A stretch of 64,000 nucleotides of DNA from JAYODZ01 sp965662735 (GCA_965662735.1 CBFIIU010000010.1:11675-75674), one strand, 5' to 3'; positions 43,207-52,957 are shown, counted from the stretch's first letter. Notes: generated by a model not told the origin, from the letters alone. Numbers and translations are program-made.

Positions 43207-46200
43207 TTATTTTTTAGAAGCTTTTGCCTCCGATGTTTTAGCTGCTGTTTTGGCTGCTGCTTTGGATGGTGTTTTGGATACTGCTTTCTTCTCAGATGTG
43301 CGGGGTTTCGCCGATTTGGCGGTTGCTTTCTGAGATTTCGTGGCAGCGGGCCCACGCGCTGTGTCCCGCGCAAGTAACGGCCCGAGATAGTGACTGGTAT
43401 AGCTGGCTGGAACCTGCGCAACATCTTCCGGCGTACCTATGGCAACTAATTGCCCCCCACCATCGCCACCCTCTGGACCAATGTCGATAATCCAATCCGC
43501 CGTTTTGATGACTTCCAGATTATGCTCGATCACGGCAACCGTATTACCTTGATCGACTAATTCATGAAGGACTTCGAGCAGTTTGCGGACATCGTGAAAA
43601 TGCAGGCCCGTGGTTGGCTCGTCCAAAATATATAGGGTTCGCCCAGTGGCTCGGCGGGATAACTCTTTGGCCAGTTTTACACGTTGCGCCTCGCCGCCCG
43701 ACAGGGTGGTGGCCTGCTGACCAATTTTGATATAGCCCAATCCGACACGTTGCAGAGTTTCCATTTTCTCACGAATTTGTGGCACAGCCTTGAAAAAACT
43801 GGCGCCTTCATCAACCGTCATGGCGAGCACATCGGCAATGCTTTTATCCTTGAACTGAATTTCAAGGGTTTCTCGATTATATCGCTGCCCATGACAGGCG
43901 TCACATTGCACATAGACATCGGGCAGGAAATGCATCTCAATTTTGATTACACCATCGCCCTGACAAGCCTCACATCGCCCTCCTTTAACATTGAACGAGA
44001 AGCGTCCGGGCTTGTAGCCGCGGCTTCGAGCCTCGGGCAAGGCGGCAAACCATTCGCGAATGGGTGTAAAGGCGCCCGTATAGGTGGCGGGGTTTGAGCG
44101 CGGCGTGCGGCCAATGGGGGACTGATCAATATCAATAATCTTGTCAATAAACTCGGCCCCTTCAATCGAGTCATGGTCGGCGGGAACAATACGGGTATTG
44201 TGTAAACGTCGCGAAAGGGCGGCATAAACCGTATCCAAGAGAAAGGTTGATTTGCCACTCCCCGAAACACCCGTGACGCAGGTAAATGTTCCAAGTGGAA
44301 TGTCGCAACTCACATTTTTAAGATTATTGCCTCGGGCATTGGCAATGCGAATGCGTCGCTTGGTTGACGGAGCGCGCCGTTCTGCGGGGATGGGAATTGA
44401 CTGAGCCCCCGATAAATACTGGCCCGTTAAACTGTTCTTGTTTTTAACAATATCGCTAGGTGTGCCTTGTGCGATGATCTCTCCGCCATGGATACCGGCG
44501 CCGGGGCCGACATCAACAACATGGTCAGCCGCCATAATGGCATCTTCGTCATGTTCGACAACGATGACGGTATTTCCAAGATCGCGTAAATGGGTCAGGG
44601 TTTCGAGCAATCTCGCATTGTCACGCTGATGCAGACCGATGGACGGCTCATCGAGCACGTATAATACACCGGTTAGACCGGAGCCAATTTGTGAGGCGAG
44701 GCGAATACGCTGGCTTTCTCCTCCGGATAAGGTGCCGGCATTGCGAGACAGGCTCAAATAATCAAGCCCAACATCATTGAGAAAGCGCAAGCGCTCATGA
44801 ATTTCACGTAAGATCCGAGCCGCAATGTCTCTTTGTTTGGCTGTTAATTTTTTCTCCAGAGCAGAGAACCATTGTGCCGCTTCTTTGATCGATTTTTGCA
44901 CAAGCTCACTAATATGGAGGCCGTCAATTTTAACGGCAAGCGCCTCAGGTTTTAGGCGATAGCCCGAACACACTTCGCATTCAGTAATGGACTGATATTT
45001 CTCGATTTCCTCACGCGCCCAGTTGCTCTCGGTCTCCCGATAACGGCGCTCAAGATTGGGGATGACGCCCTCAAAGGGCTTGCGGGTTGTAAAACTCCGC
45101 ATGCCATCATCATAGGTAATTTTAATCTCAACCGAGCCACTGCCATAGAGAAGGATCTGGCGATCCTCATCTGATAATTCATGCCACGGGGCACTCATCG
45201 AAAAGCCAAAATGGCGCGACAAACTATCTAAGGTTTGCGTGTAGAAAGGCGAGGGGCTTCGCGACCAGGGGGCGATCGCTCCTTGACGCAGGGAGAGGCC
45301 AGGGTCTGGAACAATTGCAGCGGGGTCGATAAAGAATTGTGTTCCCAGCCCATCACAAGTGGGGCACGCGCCGAATGGATTATTAAAAGAAAACAGGCGT
45401 GGCTCAATTTCGTCAATCGTGAAACCCGAAACGGGGCAGGCAAATCGCGCCGAGAAAACCAACCGCTCGTCAGGCTGATCGGCAAATTCAAGCACAGCGA
45501 TGCCATCGGTCAGTTGAAGGGCTGTTTCGAGACTATCGGCCAGCCGATTACCCATCTCGGGCTGGATCACAATTCGGTCAACAACCACATCAATATCATG
45601 CTTGATCTTCTTATCGAGCGCCGGAACGGCATCGATCTCGTAAAATGCGCCATCCACTTTAACCCGTTGAAAACCACGCTTCTGGAGTTCTTGAAAATCG
45701 CGCCGATACTCGCCTTTGCGTCCGCGAATGATGGGGGCCAATAAATAGGCGCGCGTCGAGGGCTCTAGGCTTTGAATGCGATCGACCATTTGGGTGACGG
45801 TCTGGCTCTCAATCGGCAAGCCAGTGGCTGGCGAATAGGGGATACCGATCCGAGCGTATAACAGGCGCAAATAGTCATAAATTTCAGTGACAGTCCCCAC
45901 GGTTGAGCGTGGATTTTTTGAGGTTGTCTTTTGCTCAATGGAAATGGCTGGCGACAATCCATCGATTTGGTCGACATCGGGTTTTTGCATCAACTCGAGA
46001 AACTGCCGTGCATAGGCCGATAGGCTCTCAACATAGCGCCGTTGGCCTTCGGCATAGATGGTGTCAAAAGCAAGCGAGCTTTTACCAGAGCCCGACAAGC
46101 CTGTGATGACGATAAGCTGATCGCGCGGCAGGCTGAGAGACACATTCTTCAAATTATGCTCTCGAGCGCCACTAATAATAATGTTTTTAAGCTGCGACTT

Positions 46201-46230
46201 AGCGGCGAGAGCGGAGGTTTTCTGGGGCAT
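43207..46230 (-). CDS. uvrA: UvrABC excinuclease subunit A, with a basic C-terminal tail
   Basis: A 1007-residue ABC-ATPase that searches for bulky DNA lesions. It contains two Walker A motifs (GLSGSGKSSLAFDT and GVSGSGKSTFLLDT), zinc-finger CxxC pairs (CPTCDGLG; CEACQGDGV), two LSGGE signatures and ILDEPTTGLHFHD. The last 53 residues form a Lys/Ala/Thr/Ser-rich, histone-H1-like tail not found in standard UvrA. A candidate LexA box lies upstream at 46301-46315, so SOS induction is expected. The gene is divergent from ssb. Confidence 0.96.
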   Translation of the reverse strand: MPQKTSALAAKSQLKNIIISGAREHNLKNVSLSLPRDQLIVITGLSGSGKSSLAFDTIYAEGQRRYVESLSAYARQFLELMQKPDVDQIDGLSPAISIEQKTTSKNPRSTVGTVTEIYDYLRLLYARIGIPYSPATGLPIESQTVTQMVDRIQSLEPSTRAYLLAPIIRGRKGEYRRDFQELQKRGFQRVKVDGAFYEIDAVPALDKKIKHDIDVVVDRIVIQPEMGNRLADSLETALQLTDGIAVLEFADQPDERLVFSARFACPVSGFTIDEIEPRLFSFNNPFGACPTCDGLGTQFFIDPAAIVPDPGLSLRQGAIAPWSRSPSPFYTQTLDSLSRHFGFSMSAPWHELSDEDRQILLYGSGSVEIKITYDDGMRSFTTRKPFEGVIPNLERRYRETESNWAREEIEKYQSITECEVCSGYRLKPEALAVKIDGLHISELVQKSIKEAAQWFSALEKKLTAKQRDIAARILREIHERLRFLNDVGLDYLSLSRNAGTLSGGESQRIRLASQIGSGLTGVLYVLDEPSIGLHQRDNARLLETLTHLRDLGNTVIVVEHDEDAIMAADHVVDVGPGAGIHGGEIIAQGTPSDIVKNKNSLTGQYLSGAQSIPIPAERRAPSTKRRIRIANARGNNLKNVSCDIPLGTFTCVTGVSGSGKSTFLLDTVYAALSRRLHNTRIVPADHDSIEGAEFIDKIIDIDQSPIGRTPRSNPATYTGAFTPIREWFAALPEARSRGYKPGRFSFNVKGGRCEACQGDGVIKIEMHFLPDVYVQCDACHGQRYNRETLEIQFKDKSIADVLAMTVDEGASFFKAVPQIREKMETLQRVGLGYIKIGQQATTLSGGEAQRVKLAKELSRRATGRTLYILDEPTTGLHFHDVRKLLEVLHELVDQGNTVAVIEHNLEVIKTADWIIDIGPEGGDGGGQLVAIGTPEDVAQVPASYTSHYLGPLLARDTARGPAATKSQKATAKSAKPRTSEKKAVSKTPSKAAAKTAAKTSEAKASKK

Positions 46231-46300
46231 GATGATTAATAAGAGCTCGTTTCGGGATGGAGGGCCTTAAAATGAGGGTGCAAATGCTTGCCGTATATGA

Positions 46301-46315
46301 GAACATATCGTAAAC
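46301..46315 (-). promoter_or_regulatory. Candidate LexA (SOS) box between uvrA and ssb
   Basis: On the minus strand the sequence reads GTTT-N7-GTTC, one base off the alphaproteobacterial LexA consensus GTTC-N7-GTTC. It lies 71 bases upstream of the uvrA ATG and about 100 bases upstream of ssb, so it could regulate both divergent genes. Confidence 0.6.
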
Positions 46316-46413
46316 ATCTACTTTGTCCACAAATAAGCATGTTTTCGGCACTGCCGAGCATGGGATGGGCCTGCCGGCTCGGGTAGAGTGTGGATCTAGC
46401 AAGGAGACGAATC

Positions 46414-46869
46414 ATGGCGGGAAGCGTGAATAAAGTAATTTTGATTGGCAATTTAGGAGCCGATCCAGATGTAAGAAGCACAAAGGATGGACGCCCCGTG
46501 GTGAATTTGAGTGTCGCGACCAGTGAAACTTGGCGTGATCGGGGGTCAGGCGAGCGTCGCGAGAAAACCGAATGGCACCGCGTCGTCATCTTCTCAGAAG
46601 GGCTGTGCAAGATCGCCGAGCAGTATCTGAAGAAGGGATCCAAAGTCTATTTGGAAGGCCAGTTGCAGACCCGTAAATGGCAAGATGAAAATGGGAATGA
46701 TCGCTATACGACAGAGGTTGTGTTGCAAAATTATGGTGGCACCTTAACCATGCTGGATACCCGTAATGCGGCGGGCGGTGACAGCTTTCAGCCCGCCATG
46801 TCCGGCGGCGGCGAGGCCATTGGCGGGTTTAACGACGCTGGGCCAATCGATGACGATATTCCTTTTTAA
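46414..46869 (+). CDS. ssb: Single-stranded DNA-binding protein
   Basis: A 151-residue OB-fold protein. The conserved start GSVNKVILIGNLGADPDVRST is followed by WHRVVIFSEGLCKIAEQYLKKGSKVYLEGQLQTRKWQD. The extreme C-terminus is DDDIPF, the partner-binding tip. The ATG at 46414 has AAGGAG seven bases upstream (46401-46406); an extension to 46390 is not supported. It follows the standard uvrA-divergent-ssb arrangement. Confidence 0.96.
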   Translation: MAGSVNKVILIGNLGADPDVRSTKDGRPVVNLSVATSETWRDRGSGERREKTEWHRVVIFSEGLCKIAEQYLKKGSKVYLEGQLQTRKWQDENGNDRYTTEVVLQNYGGTLTMLDTRNAAGGDSFQPAMSGGGEAIGGFNDAGPIDDDIPF

Positions 46870-46927
46870 GCCATTGATTTATCTGAATTAAAAGAAAATT
46901 TTTTTGGGAAAAATCAGGTGGTTTTGG

Positions 46928-46956
46928 TTGCGACTCATGGCCCAAACGCCTATGAT
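46928..46956 (+). promoter_or_regulatory. Candidate sigma-70 promoter of gyrA
   Basis: TTGCGA (46928-46933) and TATGAT (46951-46956) are separated by 17 bases. Transcription would start near 46963, just upstream of the gyrA GTG at 46991. AGGA at 46981-46984 lies six bases before the start. Confidence 0.55.
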
Positions 46957-46990
46957 CTTTCATGTATTTTTTACTCAAAAAGGATAGTCT

Positions 46991-49741
46991 GTGAGCGATC
47001 CGTCTGACGAGAAGGAGCCGATATCGGCCGCTTTACCGCCTGAGGGCGGCAGCGGTGAACGCGATGTTCATCCGATCTTGCTCGAAGACGAGATGCGCAG
47101 CTCTTATCTCGATTATGCGATGAGCGTCATCGTTAGTCGCGCCTTGCCAGATGTGCGCGATGGGCTAAAGCCGGTGCATCGGCGCATTCTCTTCTCTATG
47201 CACGAAAATGGCTATGAGTTTAATAAGCCATACCGTAAATCGGCACGGGTTGTCGGTGATGTGATCGGTAAATATCACCCGCATGGGGATCAATCGATTT
47301 ATGATGCTTTGGTCCGAATGGCCCAGGAATTCTCGATGCGTCTGCCGCTCTTGGATGGGCAGGGCAATTTTGGCTCCATCGATGGTGATCCTCCGGCGGC
47401 CATGCGGTATACGGAAGTGCGTATGGCGCGTCCGGCGCAGTTTTTGCTGGAAGACATCGATAAGAAAACTGTCGATTTTCAAGATAATTACGATAATTCG
47501 GAGCGCGAGCCGACGGTCTTACCCGCGCGCTTCCCAAATCTTTTGGTGAATGGCGGCAACGGGATCGCCGTGGGCATGGCGACAAATGTGCCGCCCCATA
47601 ATCTCGGCGAGATTATCGATGCCAGTTTAGCCTTGATCGATGATCCTGATTTAACGGATGAGGCTTTGCTGGAGATCGTGCCTGGCCCCGATTTTCCGAC
47701 GGGTGCCTTTATTCTCGGTCGGTCGGGCCCGCGCAGTGCGGTTCTGACGGGACGCGGGTCCATTGTCATGCGCGGCCGGGCAAGCGTTGAGACTATTCGT
47801 AAAGACCGTGAAGCGGTGATCATTACAGAAATTCCCTATCAAGTGAATAAAACCTCGATGATCGAACGCATCGCCGATCTTGTGCGGGACAAAACCATTG
47901 AAGGCATTAGCGATATTCGCGACGAGTCCGATCGCGACGGCATGCGCATTGTGATTGAGCTCAAAAGAGATGCGGTAAGCGATGTGGTTTTGAACCAGCT
48001 TTATCGCTATTCCCAATTACAAACGAGTTTCGGGGCTAACATGTTAGCCCTGAAATCCGGGCGCCCCTTGCTCATGAATGTGCGCGAAATGCTGAAAGCA
48101 TTTCTCGAGTTCCGTGAGGAAGTGGTTACACGGCGCTGTAAGTTTGAGCTGAATAAAGCGCGCGACCGCGCTCATGTGTTGGTGGGTCTTGCTATTGCGG
48201 TGGCCAATATTGATGACGTGATTGCCATGATCCGCTCGGCGCCAAGCCCGCAAGTTGCACGTGAGAACTTAATGGGGCGTGAATGGCCCGCGGCTGATGT
48301 GGCTGATCTCATTAGGCTCATTGATGATCCGTTGCATCGCATTACTGATACTGGCTTCTATCGCCTGAGCGAGGCGCAGGCACGGGCAATCCTCGAGCTT
48401 CGCTTGCAGCGTTTGACGGCAATGGGGCGCGATGAAATTGGCGGTGAGTTAGCGTCACTGGGCGCGCAGATCACCGACCTTTTGGATATTCTGCGCAGCC
48501 GAGTTCGGTTGCTTGACATTATCCGCACGGAGCTGACCGAAGTGCGCGACGCATTTGCGACGCCTAGACGATCCGAAATTTTAGAAGATGATGGCGAGAT
48601 GGATGACGAGTCGCTGATCCCGTCTGAGGATATGGTGGTCACCTTAAGCCATTCCGGTTACATCAAACGCGTTCCCTTATCGACCTATCGTGCGCAAAAA
48701 CGGGGCGGCAAAGGTCGCTCGGGCATGTCGACCAAAGACGAGGATTTCGTCTCTCGCTTGTTTGTCGCCAATACGCATCAACCCATTCTTTTCTTCTCGA
48801 CCACAGGAATGGTCTACAAAATGAAGGTCTATCGCTTGCCGGTTGGTAATCCGCAAGCGCGCGGCAAAGCACTTGTCAATTTGTTACCCTTATCAGAAGG
48901 CGAGACCATTGCCGCAGTGATGGCGTTGCCAAGTGACGAGAGCAGTTGGGGCGATTTACATGTGATGTTTGCCACCAGCCATGGCAATGTTCGACGCAAT
49001 GATCTCTCTGATTTCGTACAAATTAATCGTAATGGCAAAATTGCGATGAAACCTGAGGGCGATGAGCTCATTGTCGGCGTTGAAATCTGTACGGAAAACG
49101 ACGATGTGTTGCTCACGGCTGCTAATGGCCAATGTATCCGCTTTCCGGTCACTGATGTGCGCGTTTTCCGAAGCCGAAACTCGACTGGCGTGCGCGGCAT
49201 TCGCCTTGCCGACAATACCAACGTTATTTCCATGGCCATCTTGCGCCACAGCGATGCAACCGCCCCCGAGCGGAACAGCTATCTGAAACAAGCAAGTGCC
49301 ATCCGTCGCGCCAGCGGCGAGGAAATTGGTGAGGGCGTAAGCATTGACGACGCTGAAGAAGAAGTCAGCGAAGCGTCGCTCAGCCCAGAGCGCTATGCGG
49401 AACTTGGCGCGCGCGAGCAATTCATTTTAACCGTCAGTGAAAATGGTTATGGCAAACGCTCCTCAAGCTATGAGTATCGGGTTTCTGGCCGCGGCGGTAA
49501 GGGCATTATCGCGATGACCGTCACGGAAAGAAATGGCGCCTTGATTGCTGCCTTGCCTGTTGAGGATAATGACCAGCTCATGTTGGTGACCAATGACGGC
49601 ACACTTATTCGCACTCCGGTTGAGGATGTTCGGGTTGCGGGTCGCAACACGCAAGGCGTGACGATTTTCAAAACCGGAGATGACGCACAAGTGGTTTCCG
49701 TGGTACGCATTGGGGAAACCGGCGATGAGGAAGAGGCCTAA
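46991..49741 (+). CDS. gyrA: DNA gyrase subunit A
   Basis: A 916-residue type II topoisomerase subunit. VSRALPDVRDGLKPVHRRILFSM is the N-terminal signature. The catalytic tyrosine is Tyr140 (RYTEVRM). The GyrA box QKRGGKG is in the C-terminal domain, distinguishing it from ParC. The quinolone region reads HPHGDQSIYDA, with Gln101 at the position of E. coli Ser83 and Asp105 at that of Asp87. The start is GTG with an AGGA site. The stop overlaps coaD (TAATG). Confidence 0.97.
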   Translation: MSDPSDEKEPISAALPPEGGSGERDVHPILLEDEMRSSYLDYAMSVIVSRALPDVRDGLKPVHRRILFSMHENGYEFNKPYRKSARVVGDVIGKYHPHGDQSIYDALVRMAQEFSMRLPLLDGQGNFGSIDGDPPAAMRYTEVRMARPAQFLLEDIDKKTVDFQDNYDNSEREPTVLPARFPNLLVNGGNGIAVGMATNVPPHNLGEIIDASLALIDDPDLTDEALLEIVPGPDFPTGAFILGRSGPRSAVLTGRGSIVMRGRASVETIRKDREAVIITEIPYQVNKTSMIERIADLVRDKTIEGISDIRDESDRDGMRIVIELKRDAVSDVVLNQLYRYSQLQTSFGANMLALKSGRPLLMNVREMLKAFLEFREEVVTRRCKFELNKARDRAHVLVGLAIAVANIDDVIAMIRSAPSPQVARENLMGREWPAADVADLIRLIDDPLHRITDTGFYRLSEAQARAILELRLQRLTAMGRDEIGGELASLGAQITDLLDILRSRVRLLDIIRTELTEVRDAFATPRRSEILEDDGEMDDESLIPSEDMVVTLSHSGYIKRVPLSTYRAQKRGGKGRSGMSTKDEDFVSRLFVANTHQPILFFSTTGMVYKMKVYRLPVGNPQARGKALVNLLPLSEGETIAAVMALPSDESSWGDLHVMFATSHGNVRRNDLSDFVQINRNGKIAMKPEGDELIVGVEICTENDDVLLTAANGQCIRFPVTDVRVFRSRNSTGVRGIRLADNTNVISMAILRHSDATAPERNSYLKQASAIRRASGEEIGEGVSIDDAEEEVSEASLSPERYAELGAREQFILTVSENGYGKRSSSYEYRVSGRGGKGIIAMTVTERNGALIAALPVEDNDQLMLVTNDGTLIRTPVEDVRVAGRNTQGVTIFKTGDDAQVVSVVRIGETGDEEEA

Positions 49742-50229
49742 TGCGAATTGGTTTTTATGCAGGAAGTTTTGACCCGCTGACGAAAGGGCACGAAGATATC
49801 ATTCTGCGTAGCTTAAAGCTCGTCGATCAAATGGTGATTGGCATTGGGGTGAGCGCTAGTAAAAAGCCCCTTTTTTCCGTGACTGAGCGCCAAGAGATTA
49901 TTCATGACGCCATTGCTGCGCATGGCGCCGAGCTGGCTGAGCGAATTAATATCGTTGAATTTAACGGCCTGCTGGTCGATGCGGCGCGCACCCATCAGGC
50001 GACACTGATTATTCGTGGTTTGCGGAGCGTGACGGATTATGACTATGAAGCGGAAATGACCGCGATGAATGCGGCCATGGCGCCGGATGTTGAAACAGTG
50101 TTTTTAATGGCCAGTCCGGCCACGCGCTTTATCTCATCCACGCTGGTGCGGCAGATTGCGTCGATGAACGGGTCATTTTCCGACTTTGTTAGCGCATCGG
50201 TAGCTGATAGGCTACGCCAGAAATTTTAA
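49741..50229 (+). CDS. coaD: Phosphopantetheine adenylyltransferase
   Basis: A 162-residue nucleotidyltransferase. AGSFDPLTKGHEDIILR carries the HxGH-type motif (TKGHEDI). SSTLVRQIASMNGS near the C-terminus is the second ATP motif. It makes dephospho-CoA from 4'-phosphopantetheine. It overlaps gyrA by one base, and the ppi gene follows after 16 bases. Confidence 0.95.
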   Translation: MRIGFYAGSFDPLTKGHEDIILRSLKLVDQMVIGIGVSASKKPLFSVTERQEIIHDAIAAHGAELAERINIVEFNGLLVDAARTHQATLIIRGLRSVTDYDYEAEMTAMNAAMAPDVETVFLMASPATRFISSTLVRQIASMNGSFSDFVSASVADRLRQKF

Positions 50230-50245
50230 GATTAATGATACGGTG

Positions 50246-50776
50246 ATGAATATGCGGCTTTTTAAACAATGTGTGATGGGCGTTCTGTTTCTTCTCTTTG
50301 CCTCTGTTGCGCAAGCCGATCAGGGAGGGAATATCATGCTGTTAGAACTCAAATCGGGAACTGTCAAAATTCAGTTGCGCGAAGACCTTGCCCCCAAACA
50401 TGTGGAGCGCATTAAACAACTCATTAGTGAGAAATTTTATGATGGGATCGTTTTCCACCGGGTGATTGACGGCTTCATGGCCCAAACCGGCGATCCAACC
50501 GGAACCGGAATGGGCGGGAGTGAATACCCCGACCTTCGGGCCGAGTTTTCTTCCGAGCCCTTTAAGCGTGGCACGTTGGGCATGGCGCGTTCTGGTCATC
50601 CCGATAGTGCAAATAGTCAATTCTTCATTTGCTTTGACGATGCGAGCTGGCTCAATGGTCAATACACAGTCTTTGGTCAAGTCATCGAGGGCATGGAATA
50701 TGTCGATGCCATTCAACGTGGCGAACCGCCGGCTAATCCCGATAAAATCATCAGCATGCGGCTGGCGGACGAGTAA
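50246..50776 (+). CDS. Peptidyl-prolyl cis-trans isomerase (cyclophilin), exported
   Basis: A 176-residue cyclophilin. A signal peptide of about 22 residues (FKQCVMGVLFLLFASVAQAD) suggests a periplasmic location. The catalytic region FYDGIVFHRVIDGFMAQTGDPTGTGMGG and NSQFFICFDDASWLNGQYTVFGQV are complete. The first ATG at 50246 is used; a GTG at 50243 and an ATG at 50252 are near alternatives. It is between coaD and queA, a common alphaproteobacterial order. Confidence 0.91.
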   Translation: MNMRLFKQCVMGVLFLLFASVAQADQGGNIMLLELKSGTVKIQLREDLAPKHVERIKQLISEKFYDGIVFHRVIDGFMAQTGDPTGTGMGGSEYPDLRAEFSSEPFKRGTLGMARSGHPDSANSQFFICFDDASWLNGQYTVFGQVIEGMEYVDAIQRGEPPANPDKIISMRLADE

Positions 50777-50793
50777 TCGTCCTCAGCCCAACA

Positions 50794-51843
50794 ATGCGTT
50801 TAAGCGACTTTGATTTCACCTTACCGGAAGAGTTAATCGCCTTACGGCCCGTGGTGCCGCGCGATCAGGCGCGGCTCCTGCACGTTGCAGACACACAGGT
50901 GCACGATCATATTTTCGCCGACCTCACCGAGCTGATCACGGCGCGAGATCTTTTAATTGTGAATGATACGCGGGTCATCCCTGCGCGACTGTCTGGCGAG
51001 CGTCGTCGTGGCGATGTATCTGCGCAGATCGACCTCACGCTCATCGACCGATTGCCCGATGGCGCTTGGCGCGCTTTGGCGAAACCAGCGAAGCGCCTGC
51101 AAGCGGGGGATGAGATTTTTTCAGGAGATGTCACCATCCGCGTTACCGATCGCGATGGCGCCGTCGTGACCCTCAGCTTTGACGAGCAGCAGCACTCGGC
51201 GCTGGAGACGCTTCAAAGAATTGGTGATATGCCAATTCCCCCATATATAGCCAAAAAGCGTCCGCCCGATGCGCAAGATCGCCTCGATTATCAAACCATG
51301 TTTGCGCAAAAGGATGGGGCGGTGGCGGCCCCGACGGCGGGGTTACACTTTACGCGGGATTTGGTGGATCGTCTTGCTGGGCAGGGTGTTCAATTTGCAT
51401 CCGTCACCTTACATGTGGGGGCCGGCACGTTTCTTCCATTGGATGATGATCGCCTGCAAGGTGATCGTTTACATAGTGAGTGGGGGCAAGTCACAGATGA
51501 GACGGTTTCACTGATCGAACACACTCAAAAACGGGGGGGGCGCGTGATCCCGGTGGGAACGACCTCCTTGCGCATTCTCGAGAGTGCCGCGCGGTCTGGT
51601 ACGCTGCGCGCTTTTTCCGGGGACACTGATATTTTCATAAAGCCTGGCTATGATTTTCGCGTCGCCGATGGACTGATCACTAATTTCCATTTGCCGCAAT
51701 CGAGCCTGTTCATGTTGGTTTGCGCCTTTGCCGGTACGCAGAATATGAAGGCGGCCTATGCGCATGCCATTGCATCGGGCTATCGGTTCTACTCCTATGG
51801 GGATGGTTGTTTTTTGGAGCGAAGACATGCAATTCACGCTTAA
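50794..51843 (+). CDS. queA: S-adenosylmethionine:tRNA ribosyltransferase-isomerase
   Basis: A 349-residue queuosine biosynthesis enzyme. It carries LIVNDTRVIPARLSGER, ATPTAGLHFTRDL-like AAPTAGLHFTRDLVDRL and VTLHVGAGTFLPL. The final FHLPQSSLFMLVCAFAG and GYRFYSYGDGCFLE are family ends. It adds the epoxycyclopentane part of queuosine. The tgt start lies inside its 3' end, so the two are translated together. Confidence 0.96.
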   Translation: MRLSDFDFTLPEELIALRPVVPRDQARLLHVADTQVHDHIFADLTELITARDLLIVNDTRVIPARLSGERRRGDVSAQIDLTLIDRLPDGAWRALAKPAKRLQAGDEIFSGDVTIRVTDRDGAVVTLSFDEQQHSALETLQRIGDMPIPPYIAKKRPPDAQDRLDYQTMFAQKDGAVAAPTAGLHFTRDLVDRLAGQGVQFASVTLHVGAGTFLPLDDDRLQGDRLHSEWGQVTDETVSLIEHTQKRGGRVIPVGTTSLRILESAARSGTLRAFSGDTDIFIKPGYDFRVADGLITNFHLPQSSLFMLVCAFAGTQNMKAAYAHAIASGYRFYSYGDGCFLERRHAIHA

Positions 51844-52957
51844 GGCCCAGGATGGAAAGGCCCGTCTCGGGGTGATTGAAACCCCTCGGGGTAACATTCG
51901 CACACCGGCGTTCATGCCCGTGGGCACGGCGGCCACAGTGAAAGCCATGTATCCTGATCAGGTGCGCGAATTGGGCGCAGATATTATTCTCGGTAACACC
52001 TATCACCTCATGCTTCGCCCGAGTGCTGAGCGCGTCGCGGCGCTGGGCGGCTTGCAACAATTTATGCAATGGGATGGACCCATTTTGACCGATAGTGGCG
52101 GGTTTCAGGTGATGTCGCTCTCGAAGCTACGCAAAATAACGGAGCACGGTGTTTCGTTTCAAAGCCATATTGACGGCCAGAGCTATATGTTGACGCCCGA
52201 GCGCAGTGTCGAAATTCAAACCTTGCTGGGGGCAAATATACGAATGGTCTTGGATGAATGTACGCCTTTTCCTGCCACCCATGAGGAAGCGCGCGTGAGC
52301 ATGGAATTGTCGATGCGCTGGGCGGAGCGGTCGAAAAAGGCTTTTCTACAGTTTGACGCGGGGCAGGGCGATGCGCTGTTTGGGATTGTGCAAGGCAGCA
52401 CCTACCCAGATTTACGCGAGATCAGTGCTCGTCGCCTGATTGATATGGGTTTTGATGGCTATGCGATTGGCGGCTTGGCAGTTGGCGAGGGGCAAAAAAT
52501 GATGTGTGACGTTCTTGACGTCACAACGCCTTTTTTACCCAATGACCGCCCGCGCTATCTCATGGGTGTGGGCACTCCGGACGATTTGGTGGAGTCGGTT
52601 GCGCGCGGCGTTGATATGTTTGACTGCGTGATGCCAACACGGGCGGGGCGCCATGGCACAGCCTATACGCGCTATGGCAAAGTGAATATTCGTAATGCGC
52701 GCCATGCGGCGGATCCGCGACCGCTTGATGAAAGCGTTGACTGTCCCGCCAGTCAAAATTATAGTCGCGCTTATTTTCATCATTTGCATCGCTGCGGCGA
52801 ATATTTAGGCGCCATGCTTTTAAGCTGGCATAATCTGGCCTATTACCAAACCCTTATGGGCGACATGCGCGCTGCCATAGAAAAGGGCCAGTTCAACGAT
52901 TTTTACGCGCAATTTAAAGAAGATCAGGCTCGCGGAGATATTCCGCCACTTGCTTAG
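51827..52957 (+). CDS. tgt: Queuine tRNA-ribosyltransferase
   Basis: A 376-residue TIM-barrel enzyme. The catalytic region is LTDSGGFQVMSL (Asp) and VMPTRAGRHGTAYTR. The zinc site in the last third has a Cys-containing stretch ESVDCPASQNYSRAYFHHL and a further Cys/His in HRCGEYLGAMLLSWHN. It exchanges G34 for preQ1 in tRNAs. I place the start at ATG 51827 (MQFTLKAQDG), 17 bases inside queA; an extension to 51758 is unlike the family. Confidence 0.95.
   Translation: MQFTLKAQDGKARLGVIETPRGNIRTPAFMPVGTAATVKAMYPDQVRELGADIILGNTYHLMLRPSAERVAALGGLQQFMQWDGPILTDSGGFQVMSLSKLRKITEHGVSFQSHIDGQSYMLTPERSVEIQTLLGANIRMVLDECTPFPATHEEARVSMELSMRWAERSKKAFLQFDAGQGDALFGIVQGSTYPDLREISARRLIDMGFDGYAIGGLAVGEGQKMMCDVLDVTTPFLPNDRPRYLMGVGTPDDLVESVARGVDMFDCVMPTRAGRHGTAYTRYGKVNIRNARHAADPRPLDESVDCPASQNYSRAYFHHLHRCGEYLGAMLLSWHNLAYYQTLMGDMRAAIEKGQFNDFYAQFKEDQARGDIPPLA

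Noticed and set aside
43195..43377. Cys/Phe-rich plus-strand ORF in the uvrA 3' region
   Set aside because: It is the antisense of the Lys/Ala-rich uvrA tail; no start or family support.
49858..49876. Hairpin-like AAAAAGCCCCTTTTTT in coaD
   Set aside because: It is inside the coding sequence and has no stable stem; not a terminator.
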